A stretch of DNA of 64,000 nucleotides from Bdellovibrionales bacterium RIFOXYA1_FULL_36_14 (lineage in GTDB: Bacteria > Bdellovibrionota > Bacteriovoracia > Bacteriovoracales > Bacteriovoracaceae). Positions 20,647-32,000 of this stretch are shown piece after piece. How positions within the stretch are numbered: position 1 is the stretch's first letter; every line of letters begins with the position of its first letter. A model generated the notes under the pieces. It saw only the letters and a program-made list of their open reading frames with translations. It was not told where the DNA came from and did no database searches. The DNA lies in the NCBI GenBank assembly GCA_001769975.1, contig MEPW01000023.1, forward strand, positions 1 through 64,000. Direction: 5' to 3'. Both the position numbers and the translations under genes were made by a program.

Positions 20647-23558
20647 TGAGAAAATTTATAAATTTAACCATATTCATTTGTTTCGTCTTAACTACACAAG
20701 GTTTCAGTAGCGATAAATGGCGAGAGTTAAGTAAATTGGTTGATAGTGAAATAAAAGCTATCACTCAAATCAAAGATAGAAAAGCCAAACTGGAATACCG
20801 CCTGTTTGAACTATACACTGAGAAAATGAAATTAATCAGGGAGGAAGAAAACAAATTATTTCTCCAGGCCACTCCCTCTGAAGTTGGCAAACTTGGCAAA
20901 GGCGCTTACTTTAAAAACACTAGAAACGCTTATACACTCACTAAAAACCATGGCCTATCTATTTTAAATAAATGGCCGGATAATCAGCATACCGCCGACA
21001 TTTACTATACCCTCGCACTTAATTCTAGGGACTACGGAAATGATCAATATACTGAACCTTTTTTTAAACATACCCTAAGGTATGCACCTAAAGATTCCAA
21101 GATTGCCCACAATGCCAAGATTTCTCTAGCAGAACACTATTACAACGAGAAAAGATGGAGTGATGCTTTCAACCTATATCAGGAAATTCTAGTAAAACCA
21201 CTAGATGAGTTTCATAGTAAGCATTTATATAACTCAGCTTGGTGTCTTTATCAAATGAGAGAATTTTCTGCTGCTATCAAAAACATGCACCGAGCATTTG
21301 CTTTTTCTAAAAATAAAAATTACATCAATATCAATGAACAAATTTTTGATTTTATGGGTTTGTTTCATGTGGACGGTAAGGATATCCCGGGCGGAGTTGA
21401 TTTTTATGTAAAAAACACCACTGATCCGGGAACTCACCTAATTAAAATGGCCAAAAGAACAGCTAAAAACGGTCAGTTTGAAGATACTAGATACATTCTA
21501 AGCAAAGCTTTGATTGAATGCCAAACCAGAAAACAGCGTGATATAGAAATTAATATTCGTTTGGAAGAATTGGATATTTATCGAAAATTCAAGAAAAATG
21601 ACCTCCATTTTCAAGTAGCTGATACTCTAGCTAAAATGCAAACCCAAAGCCCACTACCCACCGAACAACAAGCTTTAGCAGTAAAAGAAATTAAAGACTA
21701 TACTGGTTACTTGCAAGTTAGGCTTACTCGAAATGCCAAACATAAAATTCAACACTACAATAAAAACGATCTAGCAGAAATTATAAGCTACTTCGATATT
21801 TTAACCAGGCTAGATAAATCCAATATAGATCAATACCGTTTTTATCAAGGTGAAACCTTTTATGCCGTAAAAGAATACGCTCAAGCTGCCAATTATTATC
21901 AAATGGGTGTTGAATGGGGAAATAAAAATCTAACTCCAGAAAATAAAACTGCAGATAATGAAACCTTCCGAAGGAAGTTACTCGACTCACTTCTGGCCAC
22001 TTTAGCAGAGGGTGGTTTTTCTCCTGAAGCAAACTTTAAACACACTGAATTTGCCTATACAAACTACATAAAAAGCTGGCCGGTAGATCCTAAAAGTCAA
22101 AAAATCTATGAAAGGCTTTTTAACCTTTATTTCCAAAAGACCCTTTTGGATAAAGCGGTAGATGCTATTGCCATCTACAACAAAAGCTATCCCGTTGATA
22201 TCGAAAAACATCGCGCCATGCTGGGAGCTGTTATTGATCATTACGTAAAAACTAAAAACACTACCAACTTAGCTTTTTGGGTAAATGAAATAATTGGAGG
22301 TTTATATAGTTTTGAGCGAACCTATGTTGACAAGGCTACCATCATTTTAGGTCAGCTTTTGTTTGAAAAAATTCAAAGCGTAGAAAATAAAAACAAAGAT
22401 ACCGCTTTAGAAATGTATCAGCGCATTTATGACAACAAAATCTACCCAGCAAAAATCAAAGCAGAGGCAGCGCTTTGGATTTCCATTATCTATCTTGAAA
22501 AAAGCAATACTAAGGAGTCTTTAAATTGGGCGATGAAATCTTTTGATTACTTCCCGGATAAAGAGTTATTTGAAAATCGAAAAAAATATGTCACTTTGGC
22601 CAATCAATATTACTTAAATCAGGACTTCGATCGCTCCATTGAAATTTCAGCTAAATATCTGTCACGTTTTTGCAAAGATGAATATAGCGAAAAACAGGAA
22701 TTTTTAAAAAATATAATCCAGTTGCAAGTTGCAAGTGGTAAACCAGATCTGGCACTCACTGCACTCCAGGAATATAAGAAATGTTATGATGATAGGAACT
22801 TTGAAATTATCAGCAGACTTTCCATCTTAAATTATTATATTTTACATAACGACCTGGATAATTTTTTTAAATTCTATGCAAATTATAAAAAGGATCTGGC
22901 CCTTACCGAAACCTTTTTTTCTGCCATGCTTAATTACTATTGGCATTCACTGTATTTAAACCAACCAGCTATTAACGAAAAAATCAGTAAGATATTCAAA
23001 GCCGTGCTAGAAGTTTCATCTTCCGAGCCAGCTCCTAGCTCATACGTCATCTCCTCGATCCGAGGTATTTTTGCCTATAAAGAATTTATGGTATTTTCCA
23101 AAGATTTTTTCAATTTCAACGTTGAAGAAAAAGAGGAATTTGATGAAAAAATTTTTAACGAACAATTGCAAAAGAAAGTAATGTTGCTTAAATCGCTAGA
23201 AGATAAGGCCCAAGAGATTATCGCTTTAGGCCAATCTGATGTTATTTTGGGAGTCTATCAGATTTTAAATATTGCCGCAGAAGATTTCTCTAAAATGTTG
23301 CTGGCATATAATCCCAAAGGTATGCCGGAAGAATTCGTCATTAGTTTCAAACGGTCCATGAATCAACTGGTCATGAATTTACAAACCAAAATTAGCAACA
23401 ATACTAGAAGCATTGACCAACTTATTCATAAAAATCAACTGATTTCTTATTTTAATACGGAGGTAACCAGGGATTCTAAGTTACGAAAGACCACTGGCTT
23501 TCAATGGCCATTTGTCTGGAGATCATCCACGGTAGATTTCAAGGAGAATGATAAATGA
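20646..23558 (+). CDS. Large secreted TPR-repeat protein (GltI/AgmK-like by position and architecture)
   Basis: Signal peptide; many TPR-like helical repeats; start overlaps the preceding stop by 1 nt. Confidence 0.75.
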   Translation: MRKFINLTIFICFVLTTQGFSSDKWRELSKLVDSEIKAITQIKDRKAKLEYRLFELYTEKMKLIREEENKLFLQATPSEVGKLGKGAYFKNTRNAYTLTKNHGLSILNKWPDNQHTADIYYTLALNSRDYGNDQYTEPFFKHTLRYAPKDSKIAHNAKISLAEHYYNEKRWSDAFNLYQEILVKPLDEFHSKHLYNSAWCLYQMREFSAAIKNMHRAFAFSKNKNYININEQIFDFMGLFHVDGKDIPGGVDFYVKNTTDPGTHLIKMAKRTAKNGQFEDTRYILSKALIECQTRKQRDIEINIRLEELDIYRKFKKNDLHFQVADTLAKMQTQSPLPTEQQALAVKEIKDYTGYLQVRLTRNAKHKIQHYNKNDLAEIISYFDILTRLDKSNIDQYRFYQGETFYAVKEYAQAANYYQMGVEWGNKNLTPENKTADNETFRRKLLDSLLATLAEGGFSPEANFKHTEFAYTNYIKSWPVDPKSQKIYERLFNLYFQKTLLDKAVDAIAIYNKSYPVDIEKHRAMLGAVIDHYVKTKNTTNLAFWVNEIIGGLYSFERTYVDKATIILGQLLFEKIQSVENKNKDTALEMYQRIYDNKIYPAKIKAEAALWISIIYLEKSNTKESLNWAMKSFDYFPDKELFENRKKYVTLANQYYLNQDFDRSIEISAKYLSRFCKDEYSEKQEFLKNIIQLQVASGKPDLALTALQEYKKCYDDRNFEIISRLSILNYYILHNDLDNFFKFYANYKKDLALTETFFSAMLNYYWHSLYLNQPAINEKISKIFKAVLEVSSSEPAPSSYVISSIRGIFAYKEFMVFSKDFFNFNVEEKEEFDEKIFNEQLQKKVMLLKSLEDKAQEIIALGQSDVILGVYQILNIAAEDFSKMLLAYNPKGMPEEFVISFKRSMNQLVMNLQTKISNNTRSIDQLIHKNQLISYFNTEVTRDSKLRKTTGFQWPFVWRSSTVDFKENDK

Positions 23559-24421
23559 TCAAGTTGCATAATTTTACAATCATTCTTGCTATCTTCTTTT
23601 ATGGTTGTGCCTCCACAGTACCACGACCTAAAATTGATTCCTTAGACAACGACTTATTTAGAAATGAATCACTCACTCAATATTCGATCGTTAACTTAGA
23701 GCTTGTGAAAAACAAGAAAAACAATGCCGCAATTGCTCTTTGTCACAATAAAAAAATCAGCGAAGGACTCGACCTATTGAAGACTTCTTTTGCTCAACAA
23801 AAAAACCACCCACTCTATTGGCTGCATGTGGGAACTTGTTACTATCTAAACGACAATTTTGACAAGGCAAAATTTTTCTATAACATATCACTGGATACTG
23901 CTTCCAAAGATGAACTGCAAAAGGCATTCGCCTATAACAATTTAGGTATACTCTATCTTAAAAATAACCATATTCTAGAAGCCCGGGATTATTTTGAAAA
24001 ATCACACAAAAGTAACCCCGATCTAATCACACCTAGATACAATCTTGGACAGATCTATATCAGATATGGATTGTTAACTGAAGCACTAAAGCTACTTGCT
24101 CCGCTTGAAACGCAAAATCCGAAAAGCATAGAACTGCTTTCATCTTTGGGTGTAATCCATACGTTGGATAATAATTCAAAGCAAGCTTTAAATTACTTTA
24201 AAAGAATCCCCGAGCCACTAAGACAACGTGAAGACATTGCTTGTGCCTATGCGCTAGCGCTTTATAACTTAAAAGATTACGCCAGTGCTAAAACAGTGTT
24301 GAGTGATCGAAAATCGCTTGGTTTAAAAGAAATGAATCAGATGGCATCCATGCTTATGGATGAAATAGATAATGAACTTAAGAATATTGAAAATTTAAAT
24401 AATAAAGTTAAGAAAAAATAG
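23555..24421 (+). CDS. TPR lipoprotein (GltE/AglT-like)
   Basis: Lipobox FFYGCAS; TPR units AFAYNNLGILYLKNNHILEARDYFEKSHKSNPDL; 4-nt overlap with upstream gene. Confidence 0.8.
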   Translation: MIKLHNFTIILAIFFYGCASTVPRPKIDSLDNDLFRNESLTQYSIVNLELVKNKKNNAAIALCHNKKISEGLDLLKTSFAQQKNHPLYWLHVGTCYYLNDNFDKAKFFYNISLDTASKDELQKAFAYNNLGILYLKNNHILEARDYFEKSHKSNPDLITPRYNLGQIYIRYGLLTEALKLLAPLETQNPKSIELLSSLGVIHTLDNNSKQALNYFKRIPEPLRQREDIACAYALALYNLKDYASAKTVLSDRKSLGLKEMNQMASMLMDEIDNELKNIENLNNKVKKK

Positions 24422-24429
24422 GAATACAT

Positions 24430-26301
24430 GTGGGTTTATTAAAAAATAAACAAAATCTTAATGCTTTAAAATTGGTCTTATACCAAGAAGGTACAGATCA
24501 GATAACTTTCAATTTAAGTAAAGATAAACTTTTAGTCGGCAGTTATGAAAATTGTGACATTGTATTGAAAGATTCACATGTATCTCATTATCACGCCATA
24601 ATTTTTATGAACGAAGATGGTGGAAAATTTCTGGATTTAGAAAGCGTCAATGGGGTCATTTTAAATGGAACCCGGATAAAAGAAAGTTATTTCGGTGTAG
24701 GCGACGTCATTAAAATTGGAAATTTAGAACTGCATGTTGAAGAATATCTGGCGAGCGAATCTTTACACAATTTAGACCAAAATATCTCAAGGTATAAAAC
24801 GACAATTGACACTTATATTCCCACCCAAAAATCAAGTGCTGATCTGGTCCTGGTGGACGGAGAATTTTGCGACATAGTCTTCACCGAACCGATGCATCCT
24901 CCATTAACGGACATTCCCTTAAAACCTAACAGCCTAGATTTCACCAGTTATATAGATACTGATGAGAATAAAATTCTCTATCCACTATTTAAAAAAGCTG
25001 ACCAGCTGGCCATCCAGGTCACGATTATGTCCAACCGACAAATTTTAAATATTGAGTATCTACAATTAAAAGATGGTACCTATTTCATTTCCAACAAAAA
25101 ATCCAATCGTCGCACCATCAAAATTGAAACTTTAAATTCAACCACCAAATTACCTTTTATAGATATCAAAGGTACTGATATTGAAATTCATCCCGTTAAA
25201 GATTTTTCAATGACCAACTTTAGACAAAACATTGAATTATCTACCAAAGAACCTTTTAAACTCACCCAAAATGATATCTTGAGTTTTTATTCAAACACTG
25301 TACAAATCATTGTTCAGCTAGTGGAAGCTCCACCGGAAATTAAGAAAGTGCCCTTCTTTGATTATGACAAACATATGGGCAAGCAATCCGGCATTGTATT
25401 TGGTATCTATATTGCTCTATGGTTGATCTTAACTTTCATTATAAATATCAATGAACTTAAAAAAGAACCAGTGAAAAATATTGCGGTAGTTTATCGACCG
25501 GCCGTGCGCAGTGAAGTCACTTCTGAACAAAAATCAAGCGGAGAATCAACTGTTAAACCAGAAGACAAAGGTGTAGAAAAGAATTTACGCCCAGATGATC
25601 CAATTAAACAAGCTAAGCAGGGACCAAAGACTCCGACAGAGCAACAACAGTCTAAAGCTAAACAGGAGACGTCTGCTAAGACAGAAACTAAAAATATCAA
25701 ACAGATTAAGACTTATAACTTCGCCATGGCAAACAACCTTTCATCCATGTTAAGTTCCAATACCAATGTGGAAAATGTAAAAGTTAATCAAAACAATAAG
25801 GCCATAGCTTCAGAAGGTTTTTCTAATTCAGTCAGCGACTCTTCAGACCTAAAAAGCAGAAAGATCGGAGACGCGGGAAATCTGGGTAGCGGTTTAAAAG
25901 GAAAATTTAGTACCTCCTCTGGAGCACAAGGGTTGGGTTCTAAACAGGGTATTGATACGACATATGTAGATCCTAAGACGGTTGTGCTAGGCTCCATGGA
26001 TCCCGAGCTGATCAGAAAAATCTTACAAGAATATCTCCCTCAATTTCAGCACTGCTACCAACAAGAACTTATGAGAAATGATGCGGTAAAAGGCGTAGTT
26101 CGACTTGATTTTAGAATTAATAAGGATGGTGCGGTATCGAATGTTTCCATGAGTGCTAAGAATGCCCAATTCTCAAGCCGCGGTGTAGGCTGCATTACCC
26201 AGGTAATGAATATGATCAACTTTCCTCAACCCAAAGGTGGAGGTGTAGTAGACGTTACCCAACCTCTCAACTTCTTTAGTGAGAAAATTTCAGGTAGGTA
26301 A
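24430..26301 (+). CDS. FHA-domain / TM / AgmX-PglI C-terminal domain protein (GltG-like)
   Basis: GTG start. FHA: LLVGSYENCDIVLKDSHVSHYHAIIFMNEDGGKFLDLESVNGVILNG. TM near residues 325-340. TonB-like tail VKGVVRLDFRINKDGAVSNVSMSAKNAQFSSRGVGCITQVMNMINFPQPKGGGVVDVTQPLNFF. Confidence 0.88.
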   Translation: MGLLKNKQNLNALKLVLYQEGTDQITFNLSKDKLLVGSYENCDIVLKDSHVSHYHAIIFMNEDGGKFLDLESVNGVILNGTRIKESYFGVGDVIKIGNLELHVEEYLASESLHNLDQNISRYKTTIDTYIPTQKSSADLVLVDGEFCDIVFTEPMHPPLTDIPLKPNSLDFTSYIDTDENKILYPLFKKADQLAIQVTIMSNRQILNIEYLQLKDGTYFISNKKSNRRTIKIETLNSTTKLPFIDIKGTDIEIHPVKDFSMTNFRQNIELSTKEPFKLTQNDILSFYSNTVQIIVQLVEAPPEIKKVPFFDYDKHMGKQSGIVFGIYIALWLILTFIININELKKEPVKNIAVVYRPAVRSEVTSEQKSSGESTVKPEDKGVEKNLRPDDPIKQAKQGPKTPTEQQQSKAKQETSAKTETKNIKQIKTYNFAMANNLSSMLSSNTNVENVKVNQNNKAIASEGFSNSVSDSSDLKSRKIGDAGNLGSGLKGKFSTSSGAQGLGSKQGIDTTYVDPKTVVLGSMDPELIRKILQEYLPQFQHCYQQELMRNDAVKGVVRLDFRINKDGAVSNVSMSAKNAQFSSRGVGCITQVMNMINFPQPKGGGVVDVTQPLNFFSEKISGR

Positions 26302-26553
26302 TCTTAACTTTCTTAAATTTTTTGTTACTTTTATTTGAAAATATAAAAGCTCATAACCAAGTATCACCAATCAACCATCTTTATTCAACATGAATAAGGT
26401 CAAATGTATTCAATTTAATTTTTGAGTAAGATCTTTCTTGTACATATTTTCAAATCATTCTGAATTTTATACCAGTAAAATAATTTTTAATAGACGATTA
26501 TTATCTAAAATTCTAGGATTCAAGAATTATTTAAACGAACTAATATTAATTTA

Positions 26554-28833
26554 ATGACCGCCAGGACTTACAAAATGTCTTTTATTTCAAAATTACAACT
26601 TATGAACAAACCCCAAAAACATCAACCGAGTGACTCAAAAATCTTTTTTTATGGACGCATTAGTTCTGCTATCTTAGTTTCATCTGGAGCCCTAGCAATT
26701 CAAAAAATACTACAAACCAAAGTGGGTGGTACGATCCCTTTATTTCTACTTTCATATCCAGCTGTGTTTGGTATAACCGGACTATGCGGTATGATACCTG
26801 GCTTGATTGCCACGACTATAACCGGATTAGGCGTGCTGTATTTTTTTATTCCTTCACTTGACAACAATGTCATTTATAATTTGGCTGATTTACTTTCGCT
26901 TGGAATTTTTTTAGTAGTAGGTGTGGCTTCTAGTATGCTCATCCCTAGTATTCAAATAAAACAAACTCAGGCCAAGTTAGCGGCTGCTTCGGAATCACTA
27001 AAACTTTACGAGCTCATGGCCATGCACTGTCGTGATATAATTCTTTTTATAAGACAAGTTGATGGGAAAATTCTAGAATGTAATAAAGCTGCTACCCTAA
27101 CCTATGGTTTTAGTCATGAGGAGTTCAAGTCTTTAACCATTTCGAACTTGTTGGCGGACCAAGCGCCTTCTCATACTCATGACTTAAAAAGCGATACAAA
27201 CCCTAATGGCATGTTGTGGGAATCAATACATCGACGCAAAGATGGTAGCACCTTCCCCGTAGAAATTAGCTCCCAGGCTGGAGTTACCATGGGAGAAACC
27301 CGCGCATTAATTAGTGTTATTCGCGATATCTCTAAACGTAAAAAAGCTGAAGAGACTTTGCTTACTACTGGAGAACATTTACGAATCTCTCTGGCATCCA
27401 ATCATATGGCCACCTTTGATTGGGACATTATTCAAAACAAACACACCTGGGATAACATCGTACACGAATTGTTTGGAACCAACCCTGAAACTTTCAGAGG
27501 TACTACCGAAGAGTTTTACCAGATTGTTCATCCAGATGATTTAAATTGCGTAAAGGAAGCACAAAACTTGGCGATCAAAACTGGCCATAGCAAAGTTGAT
27601 TTCCGGGTTATCTGGCCAGACGGAAGTCATCATCATATCTCGTCTTGCAAAAAAGTTTATCGAAACGAAGCTGGAGTTGCCCATAGAATGATTGGCATTT
27701 GCTGGGATGTCACGGAACAAAAAGTTAATGAGAAGGCCCTGCGTTTGGCCACCGAAAGCTGGCTACGCACCTTTGATGCTATTCCCGACCTCATCGCTAT
27801 ACTTGATTCTCAACATCGAATTACTCTGGTAAACAAGGCCATGGCCTTGCGACTCAAAAAGCAACCACATGACTGCACGGGATTGTTTTGTTACAACGTG
27901 GTTCACGGACTTGATGCTCCACCAATGTTTTGCCCTCACTCGAAAACGATCTGTGACGGGCATGCGCACATGGAAGAGGTGCACGAAATTCACATAGGCG
28001 GAGACTTTCTCGTCAGTACCACTCCTATTGCAGGAGATGATGGCAAAATTCTAGGCTCAGTACATGTCGCCAGAGATATCACCGACCGCAAAAAAATGGA
28101 AACAGAACTTCGCTGTGCCATCGAATCTCAAGAGGAATTTCTAGCGATTGCCTCTCATGACCTAAAGGCTCCTCTTACCGATTTATACTTGACTCTAAAT
28201 TTTATGGAAGAAATAGTTAAGCAATCCCCCATGGACCAACCACAACTTTTCGATATGATCTCTCATGCGCTTAAGTCAGGGCAGCAGTTAGTTGTCCTAC
28301 TGGATGAGCTGCTGGATATTACCAGAATTCGCGCAGGAAAACTGGTGCTAGAAAAAGAAGACATGGATCTCAAATCCGCCGTCTTAGAATGGGTATCAAT
28401 TGTATCCACTGAAGCTCGCCAAAAAGGAAGTCAGATAACCGTCAAAGCCAGTGATTCTGTGGTAGGAGAATGGGACCCGGTACGCATCAATCAAGTGATA
28501 TCTAACTTGCTTTCCAATGCGATTAAATACGGCGAAGGAAAACCTATAGAAGTCACAGTGCTAGCCGATTTGCAAACTAAATGCGCTAAACTGATTGTAC
28601 GCGATCAAGGAATCGGTGTTCCTTTAGAAATGCAGTCCAAGATTTTTAAACGCTTCGAACGCGCAGTATCTGATCGTATGATTCACGGTCTTGGACTGGG
28701 CCTTTATATTGTAGGCCAGATTGTCCACGCCCATGGCGGCTCTATCAGCCTTAAAAGCGAGCCTGGCAAGGGATCTCAGTTTACAGTTTTGCTCCCCTTG
28801 AGCGATATAGAGTGCACACTGGTAGATGTATAA
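26554..28833 (+). CDS. PAS-domain sensor histidine kinase with KdpD-like (DUF4118-type) TM region
   Basis: N-terminal 4-TM region, several PAS domains, HisKA (EEFLAIASHDLKAPLTDL), HATPase (NQVISNLLSNAIKYGEG, VRDQGIGVP, GLGLGLYIVGQIVHAHGGSISLKSEPGKGSQFTVLLPL). Start could be 26575. Confidence 0.9.
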   Translation: MTARTYKMSFISKLQLMNKPQKHQPSDSKIFFYGRISSAILVSSGALAIQKILQTKVGGTIPLFLLSYPAVFGITGLCGMIPGLIATTITGLGVLYFFIPSLDNNVIYNLADLLSLGIFLVVGVASSMLIPSIQIKQTQAKLAAASESLKLYELMAMHCRDIILFIRQVDGKILECNKAATLTYGFSHEEFKSLTISNLLADQAPSHTHDLKSDTNPNGMLWESIHRRKDGSTFPVEISSQAGVTMGETRALISVIRDISKRKKAEETLLTTGEHLRISLASNHMATFDWDIIQNKHTWDNIVHELFGTNPETFRGTTEEFYQIVHPDDLNCVKEAQNLAIKTGHSKVDFRVIWPDGSHHHISSCKKVYRNEAGVAHRMIGICWDVTEQKVNEKALRLATESWLRTFDAIPDLIAILDSQHRITLVNKAMALRLKKQPHDCTGLFCYNVVHGLDAPPMFCPHSKTICDGHAHMEEVHEIHIGGDFLVSTTPIAGDDGKILGSVHVARDITDRKKMETELRCAIESQEEFLAIASHDLKAPLTDLYLTLNFMEEIVKQSPMDQPQLFDMISHALKSGQQLVVLLDELLDITRIRAGKLVLEKEDMDLKSAVLEWVSIVSTEARQKGSQITVKASDSVVGEWDPVRINQVISNLLSNAIKYGEGKPIEVTVLADLQTKCAKLIVRDQGIGVPLEMQSKIFKRFERAVSDRMIHGLGLGLYIVGQIVHAHGGSISLKSEPGKGSQFTVLLPLSDIECTLVDV

Positions 28834-29001
28834 ACTTTTGACACTTTTTAGACTCACTACACTCCATAAACTTTTTTGACAAAGAAAAGCCCTTAAATTC
28901 CATAGATTGTGAACACAAATAAGCATAATTCGTGGCACTTATCTTGCACTCTTATCTATAAATATAGTTATTTGAGTTTTTTATATTTTAAAGACAAAAG
29001 G

Positions 29002-32000
29002 ATGCATATGCAAAACCAAAAACACCTTATTACTCTCAGCTTTTCCTTGGTAATCGTAGTGATAGTGTTAGCTTCATGTAGCCTTAAAAGACCTGAAAGT
29101 GCAGCACCACTTGAAACCGGTATTAGCAAAGATTTTTTTACGACTAAAGTAATTAATCCAATGACTAAAAAAGAAGTATTACAGGGAAAAAAGTTTATGT
29201 GTGGTTGGGCACCAGTGGCGGAAGTTGGAGCATATGCCAAACATTATAATGATCATAATGTTATTGAAAATTGGCATTGCAATGTTGTTTTCACTTTTAA
29301 TCATGATCATTCACGTCTAATCGGAAAACTAGTTAACCCCAGTTATCCAGATGATATAAGCAAATGGACTACGGCTTTAGAAATTCCCATTACCAGAAAT
29401 TATACTCGGGAATATAAAAAAGATGAGTATCAACGAGTAACCAATGAAATCGTCGAAGATGAAACTAAGAATCATCCATCCGCCAGACCATTAATGGATC
29501 TGGATTTTTCCAATATGATGGTATCTGAAATTGGTTTTCGTAATATAACAACTGAGAGTGATTTAATAAGACCCGGGTCTTCTACTCAAAACATTGAAGA
29601 TATTGAAATTGATAACGCTACCGGTTTTATCGGTTTTACCTTAACTTTCAATGACCCTGATGTTTCCAGCGGTAATTCATTCGAAAGAAAAATCCGTTAC
29701 AACTTCCTGGAAATGAAAACTAACGAAAAATTCGAGTCCACCCCATGGCACGAAAAAAATGCTTCTCATTTAAATGCTCTTCATATTCTTGGCAAGAAAG
29801 TAGAAGGAGCTTCTTCTGCTTTCTTTGCTGCACATTGGGATAAATATAAAAGCCGTAAAGTTTATCTCATTGGTTTCCCAGAGAAATATTTTAAAATCGC
29901 AAAAGAAGCGTTGGGAAATTATAACAAACTATTTAAAGACCAAGTTGCTGATAAAGATCACCCCATTACTCATGACTTATTTATCCCGGAGCGAGGAGAT
30001 CATTTAAAATACTCCTTCGACCTACGTTATACCAGCATCACTTGGATTGATGATTTTGAAAAATCCCTAAACGCACCGCTTGGAATAGGTACGGCTTTAG
30101 CGGATAGATTAACCGGTGAAATTCAGTGGGGGGGCGTAACACTTTGGGGAGGCATGATTGAATATATAATAAAATCAGCAGCACCAAGCTTGGATCTTAA
30201 TTCTTCTCTTCCAGCTTCTCATGGTTTAAACTGGCTTGATAAAATAGAAGACAATGCTTTTGCATTTAATTATCAATTTGATTTCCCCGTCTCTCTAGAT
30301 CCTAATTTTAAAGGCCCATTTTTCAACACGTTTGTCAGCAACTCTTTAAATAAGATATTATTTGATGATTCCAAGCTCATGCTTGGCCAAAAAGATTTTG
30401 TTAAAACAAAACTAAATGATGAGTATCTAGAAAATTTTATTACAAACCAGGCCAGTTGGTTAAATAACCATCATAATGCGCAAAAGAGAAATTATCAGGA
30501 TTTTAGTTTTAATCATTATTTTAAAAATCTAGTCGGCAATAAACAATATAGCCAAAGTCAGGTTATGCATGACTTTAATAATAAGGATGCACTTCACTAC
30601 CATATGAATCAGGCAAAACAACATCTCAACTCCCCTATTTGTGTTATTTCTACGGAAGACGTCATTGCTGATATCCTAGAAGCCAAAGAGCGTGGCAATT
30701 TTGATCCAGAAAAAGTTATGGAAGCCTTTGTGAAAGATGTTATCCTTCATGAATTTGGACATATGATCGGACTCGGCCATAATATGGCAGAGAATATTCT
30801 TCCTACGGTTTCTGCAGTTATGGATTTGAATATTCATCCACCAAAAGTTGATATGAACGATAGCGAATACCAAGATCTTGATAATCTAAAAAAGATCATG
30901 CAATCAGAAAAAACCAAGTATACCGTACCTAAGAAATACTGGTTGCCACTTGAAATAGCCGCTATAAAAAACATGACTAATGCGTCCACAGTGATGGGTT
31001 ACAAGAACTCAAGAACGGACGTTCTATATGACAATCATGAACAAATTTTGCCAGGTCCTAGTGACGTTCAAGTCCTTAAATATCTTTACAATCAACAATA
31101 TGCCACGTTTAAATACGGCGAAGAAGATTTTACCTATTACAAAGTTCCTGCCACCGGACAAATTCCACTTTTTGCTCCTCGTAACGTAAAAGATCGATCA
31201 AGTAGATTTGTTTCATACTTTCCATCATGCACCGATTTTGAAGCAACCTTTGACACTAGTCCTTTATGTAAAAGATGGGATCGGGGTTATGATGTAAAAA
31301 CCCTGGCAGAAGATTACATGCTCTCCATTGATAATTTAAGAGATTCCAAACTTATTGCCAAATCAGAATTAAAAGGTGCTCGCAGTATTTATCGATTAGA
31401 AAACTATCTCTACGGTCACAATTTGGAGATGATGGGACGCCTTCGACTTTTTTATGATTATATGAGAGATCTCTTTAAAGATGAAATTGATTCCATCTCC
31501 CATGACGTTGAAGCAATCAAAATGTTTTCCACAGATTGTATGAGAGAAAAGATGGAAAACGCTTCTTTAATAAATCTATTCACCAATAATCCTAAATTAA
31601 AAGAACTCTGCCAAGTCAATAAAAAGATCGTTGAAAAGCTTGGTAGTTATATGGCCAAAAGCGGTAGAGATTTTACTAAAATTGATTATAAAAATAAAAC
31701 CGCACCTGGGGGAATGAGTTTTGGTGATGCTGACCCAAACTGGACTCAAATGAGTGGAACTTACCAAATATTATCCGATTTACCCTTTAAAATAGTGGCC
31801 CTCAACACCTTAACCTTAAGTCAACCTTATGCTTACCTTTATGGATGGATGCTTGAGATGGACAACTACTCCCATGAAAATGGCGGTTACCTTTATAGCT
31901 CACTTTATCCCAATGAATATTCACACGCGATCAAAAATGCCGTCCAAAACAATCTGCAGTTTGGTACCAATGGCGAAAAAACTATTCTGAAAAAAACTGC

